Of a stretch of DNA of 64,000 nt, positions 8,918 to 17,920 are shown in pieces; the stretch's first letter is position 1; every line of letters starts with the position of its first letter. The stretch spans positions 1 to 64,000 of the forward strand of contig NZ_LNSA01000012.1 of NCBI RefSeq assembly GCF_001468465.1, read 5' to 3'. Made by a program: the position numbers and the translations under genes. This DNA is from Sphingopyxis sp. H115. GTDB taxonomy: Bacteria > Pseudomonadota > Alphaproteobacteria > Sphingomonadales > Sphingomonadaceae. The notes under the pieces were generated by a model. That model had not been told where the DNA came from and ran no database searches. It worked only from the letters and a program-made list of their open reading frames with translations.

Positions 8918-9967
8918 TCAGCAGATACGCGGCAGTTGCTCGCCGACCAGCATGTCGACGATCCGGCTTCCGCCGAACAGGCTATGCATGACCACGCGCG
9001 GGCTGCGCATCTCTGCCGCGCGCCCGATAATGGCTGCATCGCGCCCTGCCTCGGTTGAGCGCATGGCTGCCAGCGCAGCTTCCGCCTGCTCCTCTGGAAC
9101 GAACAGCACCAGCGCCCCTTCATTGGCGAGATAGAGTGGATCAAGCCCGAGCAGTTCGCACACGCCCTTGACCTCGGCCCTCATTGGCAATCTGGCCTCG
9201 TCGATCTCGATCCCGATGGCCGAGGCTTGCGATATTTCGTTGAGTGCGCTGGCCAGGCCTCCTCTGGTGGCATCCCGCGCACAGCGCACACCCGGTGCGG
9301 CTTCGATCACCGCTTCCATCAGGTGATTGAGCGGGCGGCAATCCGAACGAATATCCGCCTCGAAAACCATGTCTCCGCGCGCGGCCAGAATGGCGGCGCC
9401 ATGATCACCCAGTACGCCGTTGACCAGCGCGACATCGCCCGCGCGAACTTTCTCCGCGGCAAGTTCGCGTCCCGCAGGGATGACTCCCACTCCGGAAGTG
9501 GTGACGAACAGCGTATCGGCGGCACCGCGCTCAACCACCTTGGTATCGCCGGTCACGATCCGCACACCGGCCTGGTCGGCCGCCCTACGCATGGCCGCTG
9601 CCACGCGGCGTAGCAAGGCGACTTCGGTGCCTTCCTCAATGATAAAGGCCGCCGACAGCCACAGCGGTTGCGCGCCGCCGACGGTAAGGTCGTTAACTGT
9701 GCCGCAAACCGCAATCTTGCCGATATCGCCACCGGGGAACTCGAGCGGCTGCACTACGAAACTGTCCGTGGTGAAGGCCAGCCGGGCACCCTCCACGGCC
9801 AACATTTCGTGGCTCAACCGCGCCTGGTCTTCCAACCCGTCGGGTTCGAAAACCGAGGTAAACACATCCTCGATCAGATCCCGCATGGCCTTGCCGCCAC
9901 CGCCATGCGCCAGCGTGACCCGCTCCGCTCGCAGCCGTCCGTTGCCAGTGGGAGTTACAGCGTTCAT
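8918..9967 (-). CDS. hypE: HypE, carbamoyl-phosphate-derived cyanide ligand synthesis
   Basis: A 349-residue AIR-synthase-fold enzyme. It dehydrates the thiocarbamate on its C-terminal Cys, delivered by HypF, to thiocyanate and donates CN to the HypCD-bound iron. The N-terminus LAHGGGGKAMRDLI and the ATP-site segments GDTKVVERG and DATRGGLA are typical. The protein ends in the invariant PRIC with Cys as last residue. The ATG at 9967 overlaps the hypD stop as ATGA, which fixes the start. Confidence 0.97.
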   Translation of the reverse strand: MNAVTPTGNGRLRAERVTLAHGGGGKAMRDLIEDVFTSVFEPDGLEDQARLSHEMLAVEGARLAFTTDSFVVQPLEFPGGDIGKIAVCGTVNDLTVGGAQPLWLSAAFIIEEGTEVALLRRVAAAMRRAADQAGVRIVTGDTKVVERGAADTLFVTTSGVGVIPAGRELAAEKVRAGDVALVNGVLGDHGAAILAARGDMVFEADIRSDCRPLNHLMEAVIEAAPGVRCARDATRGGLASALNEISQASAIGIEIDEARLPMRAEVKGVCELLGLDPLYLANEGALVLFVPEEQAEAALAAMRSTEAGRDAAIIGRAAEMRSPRVVMHSLFGGSRIVDMLVGEQLPRIC

Positions 9968-11097
9968 TGCGCTGGCTCCGGCACCGCATCGATCCCGCCA
10001 TACTGATAATAGGCGGCACATGCTCCTTCAGACGAAACCATCAGGGCACCCATCGGTGTTTCCGGTGTGCACGACCGACCGAACAGCTTGCACTGCCATG
10101 GCTTGATCGCGCCTTTCAGCACTTCGCCGCACTGGCAAGCCTTGGGATCCGGAATGCTAGGCGATGCAACGGCAAATTTTCGCTCAGCATCCCAGGCCGC
10201 ATAGGCCTCGCGAATCTGGACGCCAGAATGGTCGATCGAGCCCAGCCCGCGCCATTCGAAGAATTCCCGCAGTTCGAATACTTCCGTAACCGCAGCCAGC
10301 GAAGCTTCATTGCCATAGCGTGGCACAATCCGGGCATACTGGTTTTCGATCTCCGCCCGGCCTTCGGCCATTTGCCGAAGCACCATCCAAACCGAATGCA
10401 ATACGTCGAGCGGTTCGAAGCCGGCGACCACCAGCGGACGGTGATAGTCGCGTGCGATGAAGTCATAGGGATCAGTGCCGATGACCATCGAGACATGGCC
10501 CGGCCCGAGAAAGCCATCGATCCCCATATCGGGTGAATCGAGGATCGCCTTGATCGTGGGGATGATGGTGATGTGGTTGCAGAACAGCGAGAAATTGCCG
10601 ATCCCTTCTGCCTGGGCCTGCAGGATTGTCAGGGCTGTGGAGGGCATCGTCGTCTCGAAGCCGAGGCCGAAGAAAACCACTTCGCGGTCCGGGTTCGCAC
10701 GGGCCAGCGCGAGGGCATCGAGTGGTGAATAGACCATCCGCACATCGGCCCCTTCGGCCTTTGCGCCTAGCAGGCTGAGCCGCGATCCCGGCACGCGCAT
10801 GGCATCGCCAAACGTAGTGAAGATCACCTCCGGCTTCATAGCCAGTTCCACGCAATCATCGACCCGGCCCATCGGCAACACGCAAACCGGACAGCCCGGC
10901 CCATGGGCAAACTCGATTTCCGGCGGAAGCATCTTCTCGATGCCGTATCGGAAGATCGAATGCGTGTGGCCGCCGCACACTTCCATGATGACGACTGGGC
11001 GATCGCGCCCGGCCATGATCTGTGCAGTCAGGGCCTCGATTTCCTTGAGCAGGACACCGGCGCGAACCGGATCGCGGAATTCGTCGACATACTTCAT
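9964..11097 (-). CDS. hypD: HypD, Fe-S scaffold for Fe(CN)2CO assembly
   Basis: A 377-residue [4Fe-4S] protein that, with HypC, holds the iron while CN and CO ligands are attached. Characteristic segments are MEVCGGHTHSIFRYGI, GPGCPVCVLPMG, GFETTMPSTA, GPGHVSMVIG and the C-terminal cluster cysteines in CQCGEVLKGAIKPWQCKLFG. Length is normal. Both ends overlap neighbouring genes by ATGA (SIS isomerase upstream, hypE downstream), so expression is tightly coupled. Confidence 0.97.
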   Translation of the reverse strand: MKYVDEFRDPVRAGVLLKEIEALTAQIMAGRDRPVVIMEVCGGHTHSIFRYGIEKMLPPEIEFAHGPGCPVCVLPMGRVDDCVELAMKPEVIFTTFGDAMRVPGSRLSLLGAKAEGADVRMVYSPLDALALARANPDREVVFFGLGFETTMPSTALTILQAQAEGIGNFSLFCNHITIIPTIKAILDSPDMGIDGFLGPGHVSMVIGTDPYDFIARDYHRPLVVAGFEPLDVLHSVWMVLRQMAEGRAEIENQYARIVPRYGNEASLAAVTEVFELREFFEWRGLGSIDHSGVQIREAYAAWDAERKFAVASPSIPDPKACQCGEVLKGAIKPWQCKLFGRSCTPETPMGALMVSSEGACAAYYQYGGIDAVPEPAQ

Positions 11098-11780
11098 GCG
11101 CCTGCCTCCAGCGGTGCGGCCCGGTCATTGGCTAGCAGCGTGTGGGTCAGGTCCCAGAGGATGTGATAGGCCGCGAGGTGGCATTCCTGCACCCGGTGGA
11201 TCGAGCCTGTTGGGACCACCAGCAGATGATCCAGTCCGGCGCGGGCCATCTCGCCCCCGTCACCACCCGCCAGGCCGATCGTGGCAATGCCCATCTCCCG
11301 TGCCTTGGCAAAAGCCCGGATGAGGTTTGCGGAATTGCCGCTGGTCGAAAAGCCGATCAGGCAATCACCGTGCCGCCCGTGGGCAATCAGCGGACGCACG
11401 AACACATGGTCCTGTCCGACATCATTACCGACTGCCGTCAGCATCGCGACATCGGCCGCGAGGTTGATCGCACCCAGCGCCGGCCTTCCGGCGGTCACTG
11501 GATGGAGAAACTCCACCGCGACATGCGCGGCATCACAGCTCGATCCGCCATTGCCCATGGCCAGCAGGCGCCCGCCCTGGCGATAGCTTGCGGCCAGCGT
11601 GGTCGCGGCGGCGACCAGCTCGTCTGCCTGTTCTGCAAAAAACTTGCCGAACACCTCAGTGTGGTCCCGAGCCTTGCTCTCAACCGAATGGCGCAGGCTT
11701 TGCGCCGAGGCACGGAGCTGTTCGCCACGTCTGCGCATATGCGGATAAAGCGCATTCAAGGCAGGGCCAGTGGTCACCAC
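11094..11780 (-). CDS. SIS-domain sugar-phosphate isomerase, GmhA-like
   Basis: A 228-residue protein resembling phosphoheptose isomerase GmhA. The sugar-phosphate-binding loops are present: LAMGNGGSSCDAAHVAVEF, IGFSTSGNSANLIRAF and TIGLAGGDGGEMA, followed by PTGSIHRVQECHL as in GmhA. It lies between hypC and hypD and overlaps both (GTG start at 11780 or 11777 inside the hypC stop; ATGA into hypD). A job in hydrogenase biogenesis is therefore likely but not established. Similar genes occur in hyp clusters of actinobacteria and other group 2a carriers (from memory). An alternative is a lipopolysaccharide heptose gene caught in the operon. Confidence 0.85.
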   Translation of the reverse strand: MVTTGPALNALYPHMRRRGEQLRASAQSLRHSVESKARDHTEVFGKFFAEQADELVAAATTLAASYRQGGRLLAMGNGGSSCDAAHVAVEFLHPVTAGRPALGAINLAADVAMLTAVGNDVGQDHVFVRPLIAHGRHGDCLIGFSTSGNSANLIRAFAKAREMGIATIGLAGGDGGEMARAGLDHLLVVPTGSIHRVQECHLAAYHILWDLTHTLLANDRAAPLEAGA

Positions 11781-12070
11781 TGCGCGTCTCCCAACGCGCG
11801 ATCGCCGTCGCGCATGGCTGCAAGTTCCTGCTGCGCCTCTCCCAGCTCGGTCAGGATGCGCAGTGTTTCGGCCGCCTGATCCTCGTCAATCTTGCTCATG
11901 GCAAATCCGACATGGATCAGCACCCATGTGCCGATCAGGTCTTCGACACTGCCTTCGCCAATAACGCAGGCGAGGTTGACCGGGCGCCGCACGCCCGAGA
12001 CATTGGCCACGCCCAGCTTGCGCCCGGCATCGGTGATCTCCACGATCTGTCCCGGAATACCTAAGCACAT
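11774..12070 (-). CDS. hypC: HypC, hydrogenase assembly chaperone
   Basis: A 98-residue chaperone of the HypC/HybG family. The invariant MCLGIPGQIVEI start places Cys2 for iron binding. DLIGTWVLIHVGFAMSKIDEDQAAETL matches the family core. It carries Fe(CN)2CO with HypD and hands it to the HupL precursor. Its start overlaps the hypF stop and its end overlaps the SIS gene. Confidence 0.97.
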   Translation of the reverse strand: MCLGIPGQIVEITDAGRKLGVANVSGVRRPVNLACVIGEGSVEDLIGTWVLIHVGFAMSKIDEDQAAETLRILTELGEAQQELAAMRDGDRALGDAQW

Positions 12071-14442
12071 ACTTCTCTCCCATTTTCGGTTTCCGCGGTC
12101 GCTTCGTGCAAATGGGCCATGGCCACAGCGGCCTGCCCCAAAGCCAGACCGCCATCATTGGCGGGCACTCTCGAGTGGCTGAGGACGTTGAGCCCCAGTT
12201 GTTCCAATCCTTCATGGACCAGGCGGAACAGCGTGGCGTTCTGGAAACAGCCGCCAGACAGGGCCACAGTATCAGGGCCATCGTCTGCGGTCAGGCGCTG
12301 CGCCATGGCCACAACAGACCGTGCGAGGCCGCGATGGAACCGCGCGGACATCACCCCAACAGGCGTATTCAGCAGCAGGTCACCCAGCATCGCCCGCCAC
12401 ACGGCGAGCGGTTCAACATAGGGAAGCCCACGCCCGCCCAGCAACGGAATGGAAAAAGGATAGGCCAGATCGTCCGGCTCATTCAGCGCCGCCGGATCGA
12501 TTGCTGCTTCCAGCAACATGGCTGCCTGCCCTTCATATTCCTGCCGATCCCAGGCGAGACCGCAGATCGCCGCAGCGGCATCGAACAACCGCCCGCATGA
12601 GGAAGAAAGTGGGCTATTGGTGCCGCTGGCGATCATCGCATCGATCGTGGATCGCGGCATGGCGGAAAGGCGGGCAAACAATGGCAGGTCAGCGAAATTC
12701 ATCGCGAATTCGGCCCAGCCCATCTGCGCCATCAAATGGGCATAGGCATTGCGCCAGGGTTCGCGGATCGCCGCAGTCCCACCCGGTAGTGCGACCGGCT
12801 TGAGCATCCCGGCACGACGGTATCCGCGATAATCGCAGATCAGGAACTCACCGCCCCAGATCGTGCCGTCATCACCCAGACCCAGACCGTCAAGCGCGAT
12901 TCCCAGTACAGGGGCGGCATCGAGCGAGCGGCCGTTTTCTGCCAGACAGGCGGCGATATGGGCGTGGTGATGCTGTACCGCGATCACCGGTCGTCCATCC
13001 GCGATTTCGCGCCCATGCTTGGTCGAAAGATATTCAGGATGCGCGTCCACCGCGATTGCCGCTGGCTGATGGTCGTAGAGCTGGGTATAAAGATCGAGGT
13101 TGCGGCGCACATCATCTTCGGTGGCCGCATCTTCCAGATCGCCCATGTGCTGGCTCAGCACAGCTTCGCCATCGCGCACCAGACAGAAGCTGTTCTTGAG
13201 CTCCGCGCCCATGGCCAGTATTGAAATGTCACGCGGAAAGCCGGTGGGCAGGTCGATAGCTCTGGGGGCATAGCCGCGTGCGCGGCGCAGCAGCCGGACC
13301 CGGCCCAGATCGACCCGCGCAACGCTGTCGTCGATCCGGTTGGCAATGTGCCGGTCGTGCATCAGCGCGAATTCGGCAATGCCTTCCAGTTCGGCGCGGG
13401 CCTGCTCGTTAGTCGTGCATTGCGGGCGGCCTGAGAGATTGCCTGAAGTCATCACCACCGGGCGCTTCATCCGCCGCAACAGCAGGTGATGTAGCGGGGT
13501 GTGCGGCAGCATGAAGCCGATACGGTCCAGCCCCGGCGCAACCGCTTCGGGCAGCGGTTCCCCCGATGCGCGCAGCAACACGATCGGCGCTTCAGGCGAT
13601 GCCAGCAGTTCGGCTTCCTGTTCCGAGAATTCGGCATAACGGCAGATAACGTCCAGATCGCGCGCCATCAGGGCAAAGGCCTTGCCCCTGCGCCGTTTGC
13701 GCATACGCAGATCGGCCACCACCTCCGCGCGGGTGGCATCACAGGCGAGATGAAAGCCGCCAAGCCCCTTGATGGCGACGATATGCCCGTTCATCAGCAT
13801 GCCGCCTGCGGCATCCACGTCGTCCATCATCGAAAAGGCTTCGTGATTAACAGTACCGGGGCCAAGGCGCTCGATCCATGCGCGTGGTCCGCAAACATGG
13901 CACGCGATAGGTTGGGCATGGAAGCGCCGGTCTGTCGGATCGGAATATTGCTCTCCGCATTCCGGGCACATCGCGAAACCCCTCATGGTCGTGCGGGCAC
14001 GATCATAGGGGCCGGTCTCGATAATCGAGAAACGCGGCCCGCATTCGGTACAATTGGTAAAGGGGTAGCGATAGCGACGCTCGAAAGGGTCGCGCACTTC
14101 TTCAAGGCAGGCGGAGCAGATTGCCGCATCGGGCGTTACAGCCCCGCGCATGCCATCACCTTCCGATGCACCGATAACGAAGCTCTCGGGCCGCACAGCA
14201 TCAATTGCCACGCGTTCTATCGCATCAATCCGCGCCAATGCAGGCAGAGCCGCGCGCAGTTCGCTTTCAAAGCGCGACACCGCTTCGCCCCAAAGGCGAA
14301 TTTCAACCCCGCTGCTGGTGTTGCGCACATCACCGGTTAGCTCAAGCTCGCGTGCAACCCGCCATACAGTGGGCCGGAAGCCTACGCCCTGCACCTGGCC
14401 GCGTACCAGAAGGCGTTCGCCGGTCACCGCGCCAGATTCCAC
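12061..14442 (-). CDS. hypF: HypF, carbamoyltransferase for cyanide ligand formation
   Basis: A 793-residue multidomain enzyme that turns carbamoyl phosphate into carbamoyl-AMP and transfers the carbamoyl group to HypE. Domains in order: acylphosphatase-like (VRGQVQGVGFRPTVWRVA), two zinc fingers with CxxC pairs (CSACLEEVRDPFERR...NCTECGPRFS and CPECGEQ...HACQ-like CHVCGPR), a YrdC-like domain (IVAIKGLGGFHLACDA, KRRRGKAFALM) and a C-terminal Kae1-like domain (QHHHAHIAACLAE, ALDGLGLGDDGTIWGGEF, LSGGCFQNATL). All are intact. Translation starts at GTG 14442, overlapping the NHL gene by about 19 bases. Confidence 0.96.
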   Translation of the reverse strand: MESGAVTGERLLVRGQVQGVGFRPTVWRVARELELTGDVRNTSSGVEIRLWGEAVSRFESELRAALPALARIDAIERVAIDAVRPESFVIGASEGDGMRGAVTPDAAICSACLEEVRDPFERRYRYPFTNCTECGPRFSIIETGPYDRARTTMRGFAMCPECGEQYSDPTDRRFHAQPIACHVCGPRAWIERLGPGTVNHEAFSMMDDVDAAGGMLMNGHIVAIKGLGGFHLACDATRAEVVADLRMRKRRRGKAFALMARDLDVICRYAEFSEQEAELLASPEAPIVLLRASGEPLPEAVAPGLDRIGFMLPHTPLHHLLLRRMKRPVVMTSGNLSGRPQCTTNEQARAELEGIAEFALMHDRHIANRIDDSVARVDLGRVRLLRRARGYAPRAIDLPTGFPRDISILAMGAELKNSFCLVRDGEAVLSQHMGDLEDAATEDDVRRNLDLYTQLYDHQPAAIAVDAHPEYLSTKHGREIADGRPVIAVQHHHAHIAACLAENGRSLDAAPVLGIALDGLGLGDDGTIWGGEFLICDYRGYRRAGMLKPVALPGGTAAIREPWRNAYAHLMAQMGWAEFAMNFADLPLFARLSAMPRSTIDAMIASGTNSPLSSSCGRLFDAAAAICGLAWDRQEYEGQAAMLLEAAIDPAALNEPDDLAYPFSIPLLGGRGLPYVEPLAVWRAMLGDLLLNTPVGVMSARFHRGLARSVVAMAQRLTADDGPDTVALSGGCFQNATLFRLVHEGLEQLGLNVLSHSRVPANDGGLALGQAAVAMAHLHEATAETENGREVCA

Positions 14443-15602
14443 AAAAGGACGCGATTGTTGCCGCTATCGGCAACCGCCACCAGATCACCCAGCGCTGACA
14501 GGCCATAGGGCCAGCACAGGCTGTCTCGTTCGGGCATGCCCCAGCGATTGTCGCCTTTGCTGGCGAAGTCCGGCTGACCACAAAGCCGGTTCGCCGCAAT
14601 GCCGGTGGCGCTGTCTGCCCAGCCGAGCAGACGCGAGTTCGCGGTATCGGCCACAATCAGCTGGCCACCGGCTTCAACCGTCGCATAGGGCATGTTCACA
14701 CTGGCCGCGCTGGGATAGTAGGAGGACATATTGTGATCGCAATGCGCGGCGTCCCGCTGTCCCAGGATTGCGTCGCAAGGCGCGCCATTGTGCTCTGGAA
14801 ATCCGCGCCACAGCATTACACGATTGTTGCCGCTATCTGCCAGCGCGAGATGGCCATTCCACCAGCAGGCTCCATGCGGCCACCGCATCGACATCGCCGT
14901 GACTTCGCCGCCCGCGTTCTCGTCGCGCGTAGAGAAGTCGTGCTGGCCCAGCACCAGATCGGCTGGCTGGCCGGTTTCTGAAGGATCGCTCCAAACCAGC
15001 AGGCGGCGGTTGCCGCTGTCGCATACGACCAGTCTGCCGGCCACTTCGGCCACGCCATAGGGCCAGTGCAGGCTGGCCGAGGTTGGACGGTCAGCGCCGC
15101 GATTGGCCAGAACGGATTCACTATCCTCCTGACCCAGCACCAGATCGGCTGGCTGGCCATTGCCTGTTGGCACTTCGCGCCAGATCAGCACGCGGTGGTT
15201 CCAGGCATCAGCCACGGCTAATCCGCCGCGCCATGAGCACAGGCCAGTTGGCACATTGAGCGTAGCAGGACCGGGAGGCCCCTTGGCGTTGCGGCCTTCG
15301 CGTGAGAAACTCGGCTGGCCGATCAGAATGTCGGCAGGCTCATTGTCCGATTGTGGAATTTTTCGCCATCCCAGCAGCCGATGATGCCCGGTATCCGCGA
15401 CCCACAATGTTCCATCAGGATGCAGGCAGACACCGCGCGGCCCGAACAGGCTTGCAGCGGCGGGAGACAGCGGCGTTGCAATGTCGCCGGGCGACCACCC
15501 GAGCACAACGCGCGGCCCGCCTTCTTCCAGCAGCGGTGCCCCCGCGATTTGCGTCCCTTCGGCTTTGACCGGACGGAAGGAGGGCGCGAGCGATACTTTC
15601 AT
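14424..15602 (-). CDS. Six-bladed NHL-repeat protein of the group 2a hydrogenase cluster
   Basis: A 392-residue beta-propeller. Six NHL strands are readable: VADTGHHRLLGWR, VADAWNHRVLIWR, VCDSGNRRLLVWS, LADSGNNRVMLWR, VADTANSRLLGWA and VADSGNNRVLLWN, separated by repeats such as LVLGQ and SLHWPYGVA. No signal peptide is seen, so it is probably cytoplasmic. The same gene type stands between the NifU-like gene and hypF in the extended hyp operon of Nostoc and in mycobacterial huc clusters. A role in assembly or in docking partners is suggested but unproven. The start at 15602 overlaps the Rieske gene stop as ATGA. Confidence 0.9.
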   Translation of the reverse strand: MKVSLAPSFRPVKAEGTQIAGAPLLEEGGPRVVLGWSPGDIATPLSPAAASLFGPRGVCLHPDGTLWVADTGHHRLLGWRKIPQSDNEPADILIGQPSFSREGRNAKGPPGPATLNVPTGLCSWRGGLAVADAWNHRVLIWREVPTGNGQPADLVLGQEDSESVLANRGADRPTSASLHWPYGVAEVAGRLVVCDSGNRRLLVWSDPSETGQPADLVLGQHDFSTRDENAGGEVTAMSMRWPHGACWWNGHLALADSGNNRVMLWRGFPEHNGAPCDAILGQRDAAHCDHNMSSYYPSAASVNMPYATVEAGGQLIVADTANSRLLGWADSATGIAANRLCGQPDFASKGDNRWGMPERDSLCWPYGLSALGDLVAVADSGNNRVLLWNLAR

Positions 15603-16465
15603 CGCGTCAGCCTCAGTTCGATGGCGTCCCCTCGGACGCGTACGGCATGAGGTTGCAATTGCACTTCCGGTGCCGTCAGGCATTCACCGCTTTCGAGCGC
15701 ATAACGGAAACCATGGTGCGGACAGGTGATGAAGCCATCGGTAATTTCCGCCTGGTCCATCGGCATGCCAAGATGCGCACAGGCGTTCTCGAAACAGGTA
15801 ACCTTGTCCCCGAAGCGCGAAAGAAGCAGCGAACGCCCTTCCAGCTCCAGGACAGAAGTCGTCCCGTCGGGCAATTCAGTCAGTTGCAGCGCGTGGAGCC
15901 AGCCTTCATGCTCATGCGCGGCGAAGGGAGAGGTGAAATGCACCGTGTCACCGCCGCCGCCACCCAGCCCCTTGGCCTGTTTGACTTCGCGGATTTCGGG
16001 CACTTGCTCAGTGATCGCTTTCTTTACCCCGGCATAGAAAGTCAGCGCCGAAGCGGGACATCCATCACAGGCCCCCAGAAAACGGACCACTGCCTTGTCG
16101 CCAGATACTTCGACCAGTTCGGCATCGCCGCCATGGCCGGCCAGCGTCGGGCGCACCGTGGCAAGCGCGGCATCGACCCGCTCGAACAGGCTGGCCTTGA
16201 GGATGCCATGGCGGCGGAGCACGCAATAGACCACCTCGTCCGCCGCCGCCTGACGCAAAGCCTCGGCTGCGCCGGGCAGCTCACGCAGCGACCGGATCAG
16301 GCGACGGAAGGCTTCGGCATTGAGCGCGTCAAGCGCCGCTGCCCGTGCCTGCGCACCATTGCGTGCACCTTCTTCCCAGTTCTCTGCCAGCGCTTCCAGC
16401 GCGGTCAGATCCCCCAGCAGGCGGGAAAGCGTTGGCTCGGGCCGCTGGGGATCCGCCTCTGACAT
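15599..16465 (-). CDS. NifU-C / Rieske fusion Fe-S protein, HucE-like
   Basis: A 288-residue protein in three parts: a helical N-terminus (about 1-85), a NifU C-terminal-like domain with LGACDGCPAS (CxxC for an Fe-S cluster, about residues 125-135), and a Rieske ferredoxin domain with CAHLGMPM and CPHHGF for a [2Fe-2S] cluster. A glycine-rich linker (GLGGGGGD) joins the last two. Equivalent proteins occur in group 2a clusters (HucE in mycobacteria, a NifU-like protein in Nostoc). They have been proposed as electron relays from the hydrogenase to the respiratory chain or as cluster donors for the small subunit. I chose ATG 16465 because it lies just after the upstream gene and matches the domain start. 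Confidence 0.9.
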   Translation of the reverse strand: MSEADPQRPEPTLSRLLGDLTALEALAENWEEGARNGAQARAAALDALNAEAFRRLIRSLRELPGAAEALRQAAADEVVYCVLRRHGILKASLFERVDAALATVRPTLAGHGGDAELVEVSGDKAVVRFLGACDGCPASALTFYAGVKKAITEQVPEIREVKQAKGLGGGGGDTVHFTSPFAAHEHEGWLHALQLTELPDGTTSVLELEGRSLLLSRFGDKVTCFENACAHLGMPMDQAEITDGFITCPHHGFRYALESGECLTAPEVQLQPHAVRVRGDAIELRLTR

Positions 16466-16469
16466 CGGA

Positions 16470-16691
16470 TCAGGCGTACTTGATGTTCCGGTAGAGGTAA
16501 GGCTGAAGCAAGCCGCCCACCAGGCCCCCGGCAATCGCCGCTCCCCATAGTGGTGCAACCATGCCAACCAATACAGTTGCAACGGTAGCTGCGGCAGCCC
16601 CGGTCACAAGTAGACGGATGGCGAGGGCCGTATCCTGGAACAGCTTGCCCTGAAAAAACAACTTGGTTGAACTGAAAACCATATCAAACAT
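16470..16691 (-). CDS. Small membrane protein of the hydrogenase operon (a)
   Basis: A 73-residue protein with one or two membrane helices (RLLVTGAAAATVATVLVGMV and APLWGAAIAGGLVGGLLQPYLY). It lies 4 bases before the NifU-Rieske gene. Small genes occupy the same position in the extended hyp operon of Nostoc. It could help anchor or orient the hydrogenase or its electron relay at the membrane, since HupS and HupL lack export signals. This is inference from context. Confidence 0.8.
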   Translation of the reverse strand: MFDMVFSSTKLFFQGKLFQDTALAIRLLVTGAAAATVATVLVGMVAPLWGAAIAGGLVGGLLQPYLYRNIKYA

Positions 16692-16702
16692 GGTAGTCTC
16701 CC

Positions 16703-16915
16703 TCAGGCCGATTGCATGAAAAACAGCACGGCGAGTCCCATGACTACACCGGGAACTCCGGCGAGCAGGCCGTATAGCCCGCCCAGTTGGGCTGCCAGTT
16801 GCTTGCCCAGCGCAGCCCCGCCAATCTTCAGGCCCGAGAGCGCGCCGCCGACAAGAGCCCCTGCTATTCCGGCCACTAGGGCCAGCAGTAAAATTACGAG
16901 CAAATTCACCTCCAT
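16703..16915 (-). CDS. Small glycine-rich membrane protein of the hydrogenase operon (b)
   Basis: A 70-residue protein made almost wholly of two membrane helices (LLVILLLALVAGIAGALVGGAL and LYGLLAGVPGVVMGLAVLFFM) joined by a short amphipathic loop (LKIGGAALGKQLAAQLGG). Glycine and alanine zipper patterns suggest helix packing or oligomerisation, perhaps with the neighbouring 73-residue protein. Function unknown. Confidence 0.8.
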   Translation of the reverse strand: MEVNLLVILLLALVAGIAGALVGGALSGLKIGGAALGKQLAAQLGGLYGLLAGVPGVVMGLAVLFFMQSA

Positions 16916-16921
16916 TGTTCT

Positions 16922-17920
16922 CTAAAATCCGCCGTTGGCGCGCGAGGGTTCGCCGCGCACTGCCATTTCAAGTTCGATGATCGTTTGCGCCGCGCTCTCG
17001 GCCCGGTCCTGCGCTCCGGAAGCGGCAAATATTTCGCGCGCTTCGCGCAGCAGCTTGATCGCCTGCGCGATGTTGCGTGGATTGCCTGCTTCTCCGTCTT
17101 CCGGATCGTCAGGGAGGTTGCAAAGGCAATTGGCCTTGTTCGCTATGGTGTTGGCATATTCAAGCGGAGTGTTGTCCCGCTGGCGCACCTTCAACGCCTC
17201 GTCATAGGCCTCCAGCGCACGGAAACCGTTCTCGACCCGGTGGCTCGATGATGCATATTGCAGCGCATTGCCCAGATTGTTCTGCAGCATTGCATATTCC
17301 ATCGGCTGATCGATCAGATTGACCGCCGAAAGTCCTTCTTCAAATGATTGCACCGCCAGCGCTTCGCTGATCTTGCCGCTTTCGCTCGTAATCGGAACGG
17401 AGAGGAAGGCGGTCGCCAGATTGTTGTTCAGAATGGCATATTCGCGTGGATGACGCAGCTTGTTGAACGTCCGCAGCGATCGCTGATAGGCGGATATTGC
17501 ATCTGTAATTCGTGCCATGCCTGCGCCTGCAAGAGTCTGCAGGGCGAGGCCAAGGTTCATTTCCGCTTCAGCCACCTCTTCGCCGCTGCCTCCCTCCGCC
17601 AGGACCGGTGTTGCCTGTTTCAGCAAGTCACGAGCCTGTTCGATCGGTGCGGCAATTTCGGAAGGAATTGCCATGAGCGCCGTGGCCATTCGCGCACGAA
17701 TCCGGGCAGTCAGCAGTGCATCCTGGTCTCCGCACTGATGGATTGCCTGTTCATAGAGTTCGATGGCTGCCAGCAGGTCGTCGGCTTCCTTCGGCCGCTG
17801 TTGCAGACCCATGGCAATTTCCATGAGCATTTCGGCTTTCTCGATAACCGAAGCGTCACTTTCCTCCACCACCTTCAAGGCGGCCGCCAGCTGATCCTCT
17901 GTGCGACTGAGCGCAACCAT
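16922..17920 (-). CDS. Tetratricopeptide-repeat protein of the hydrogenase operon
   Basis: A 332-residue all-helical protein with TPR-like units, for example EAEMNLGLALQTLAG, AILNNNLATAFLSVP, AMLQNNLGNALQYASS and EYANTIANKANCLCNLP, each about 45-50 residues apart. No signal peptide or membrane segment. TPR proteins hold protein complexes together, and one stands at the same place in the extended hyp operon of cyanobacteria. A scaffold role in HupSL maturation or complex formation is plausible. The start is preceded by a purine-rich GGGGAGG region. The 96-base gap upstream is AT-richer than its surroundings and could hold an internal promoter. Confidence 0.85.
   Translation of the reverse strand: MVALSRTEDQLAAALKVVEESDASVIEKAEMLMEIAMGLQQRPKEADDLLAAIELYEQAIHQCGDQDALLTARIRARMATALMAIPSEIAAPIEQARDLLKQATPVLAEGGSGEEVAEAEMNLGLALQTLAGAGMARITDAISAYQRSLRTFNKLRHPREYAILNNNLATAFLSVPITSESGKISEALAVQSFEEGLSAVNLIDQPMEYAMLQNNLGNALQYASSSHRVENGFRALEAYDEALKVRQRDNTPLEYANTIANKANCLCNLPDDPEDGEAGNPRNIAQAIKLLREAREIFAASGAQDRAESAAQTIIELEMAVRGEPSRANGGF

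Noticed and set aside
13501-14340. Plus-strand frame of 279 codons inside hypF
   Set aside because: Mirror frame of the HypF zinc-finger and YrdC region; composition and context speak against it.
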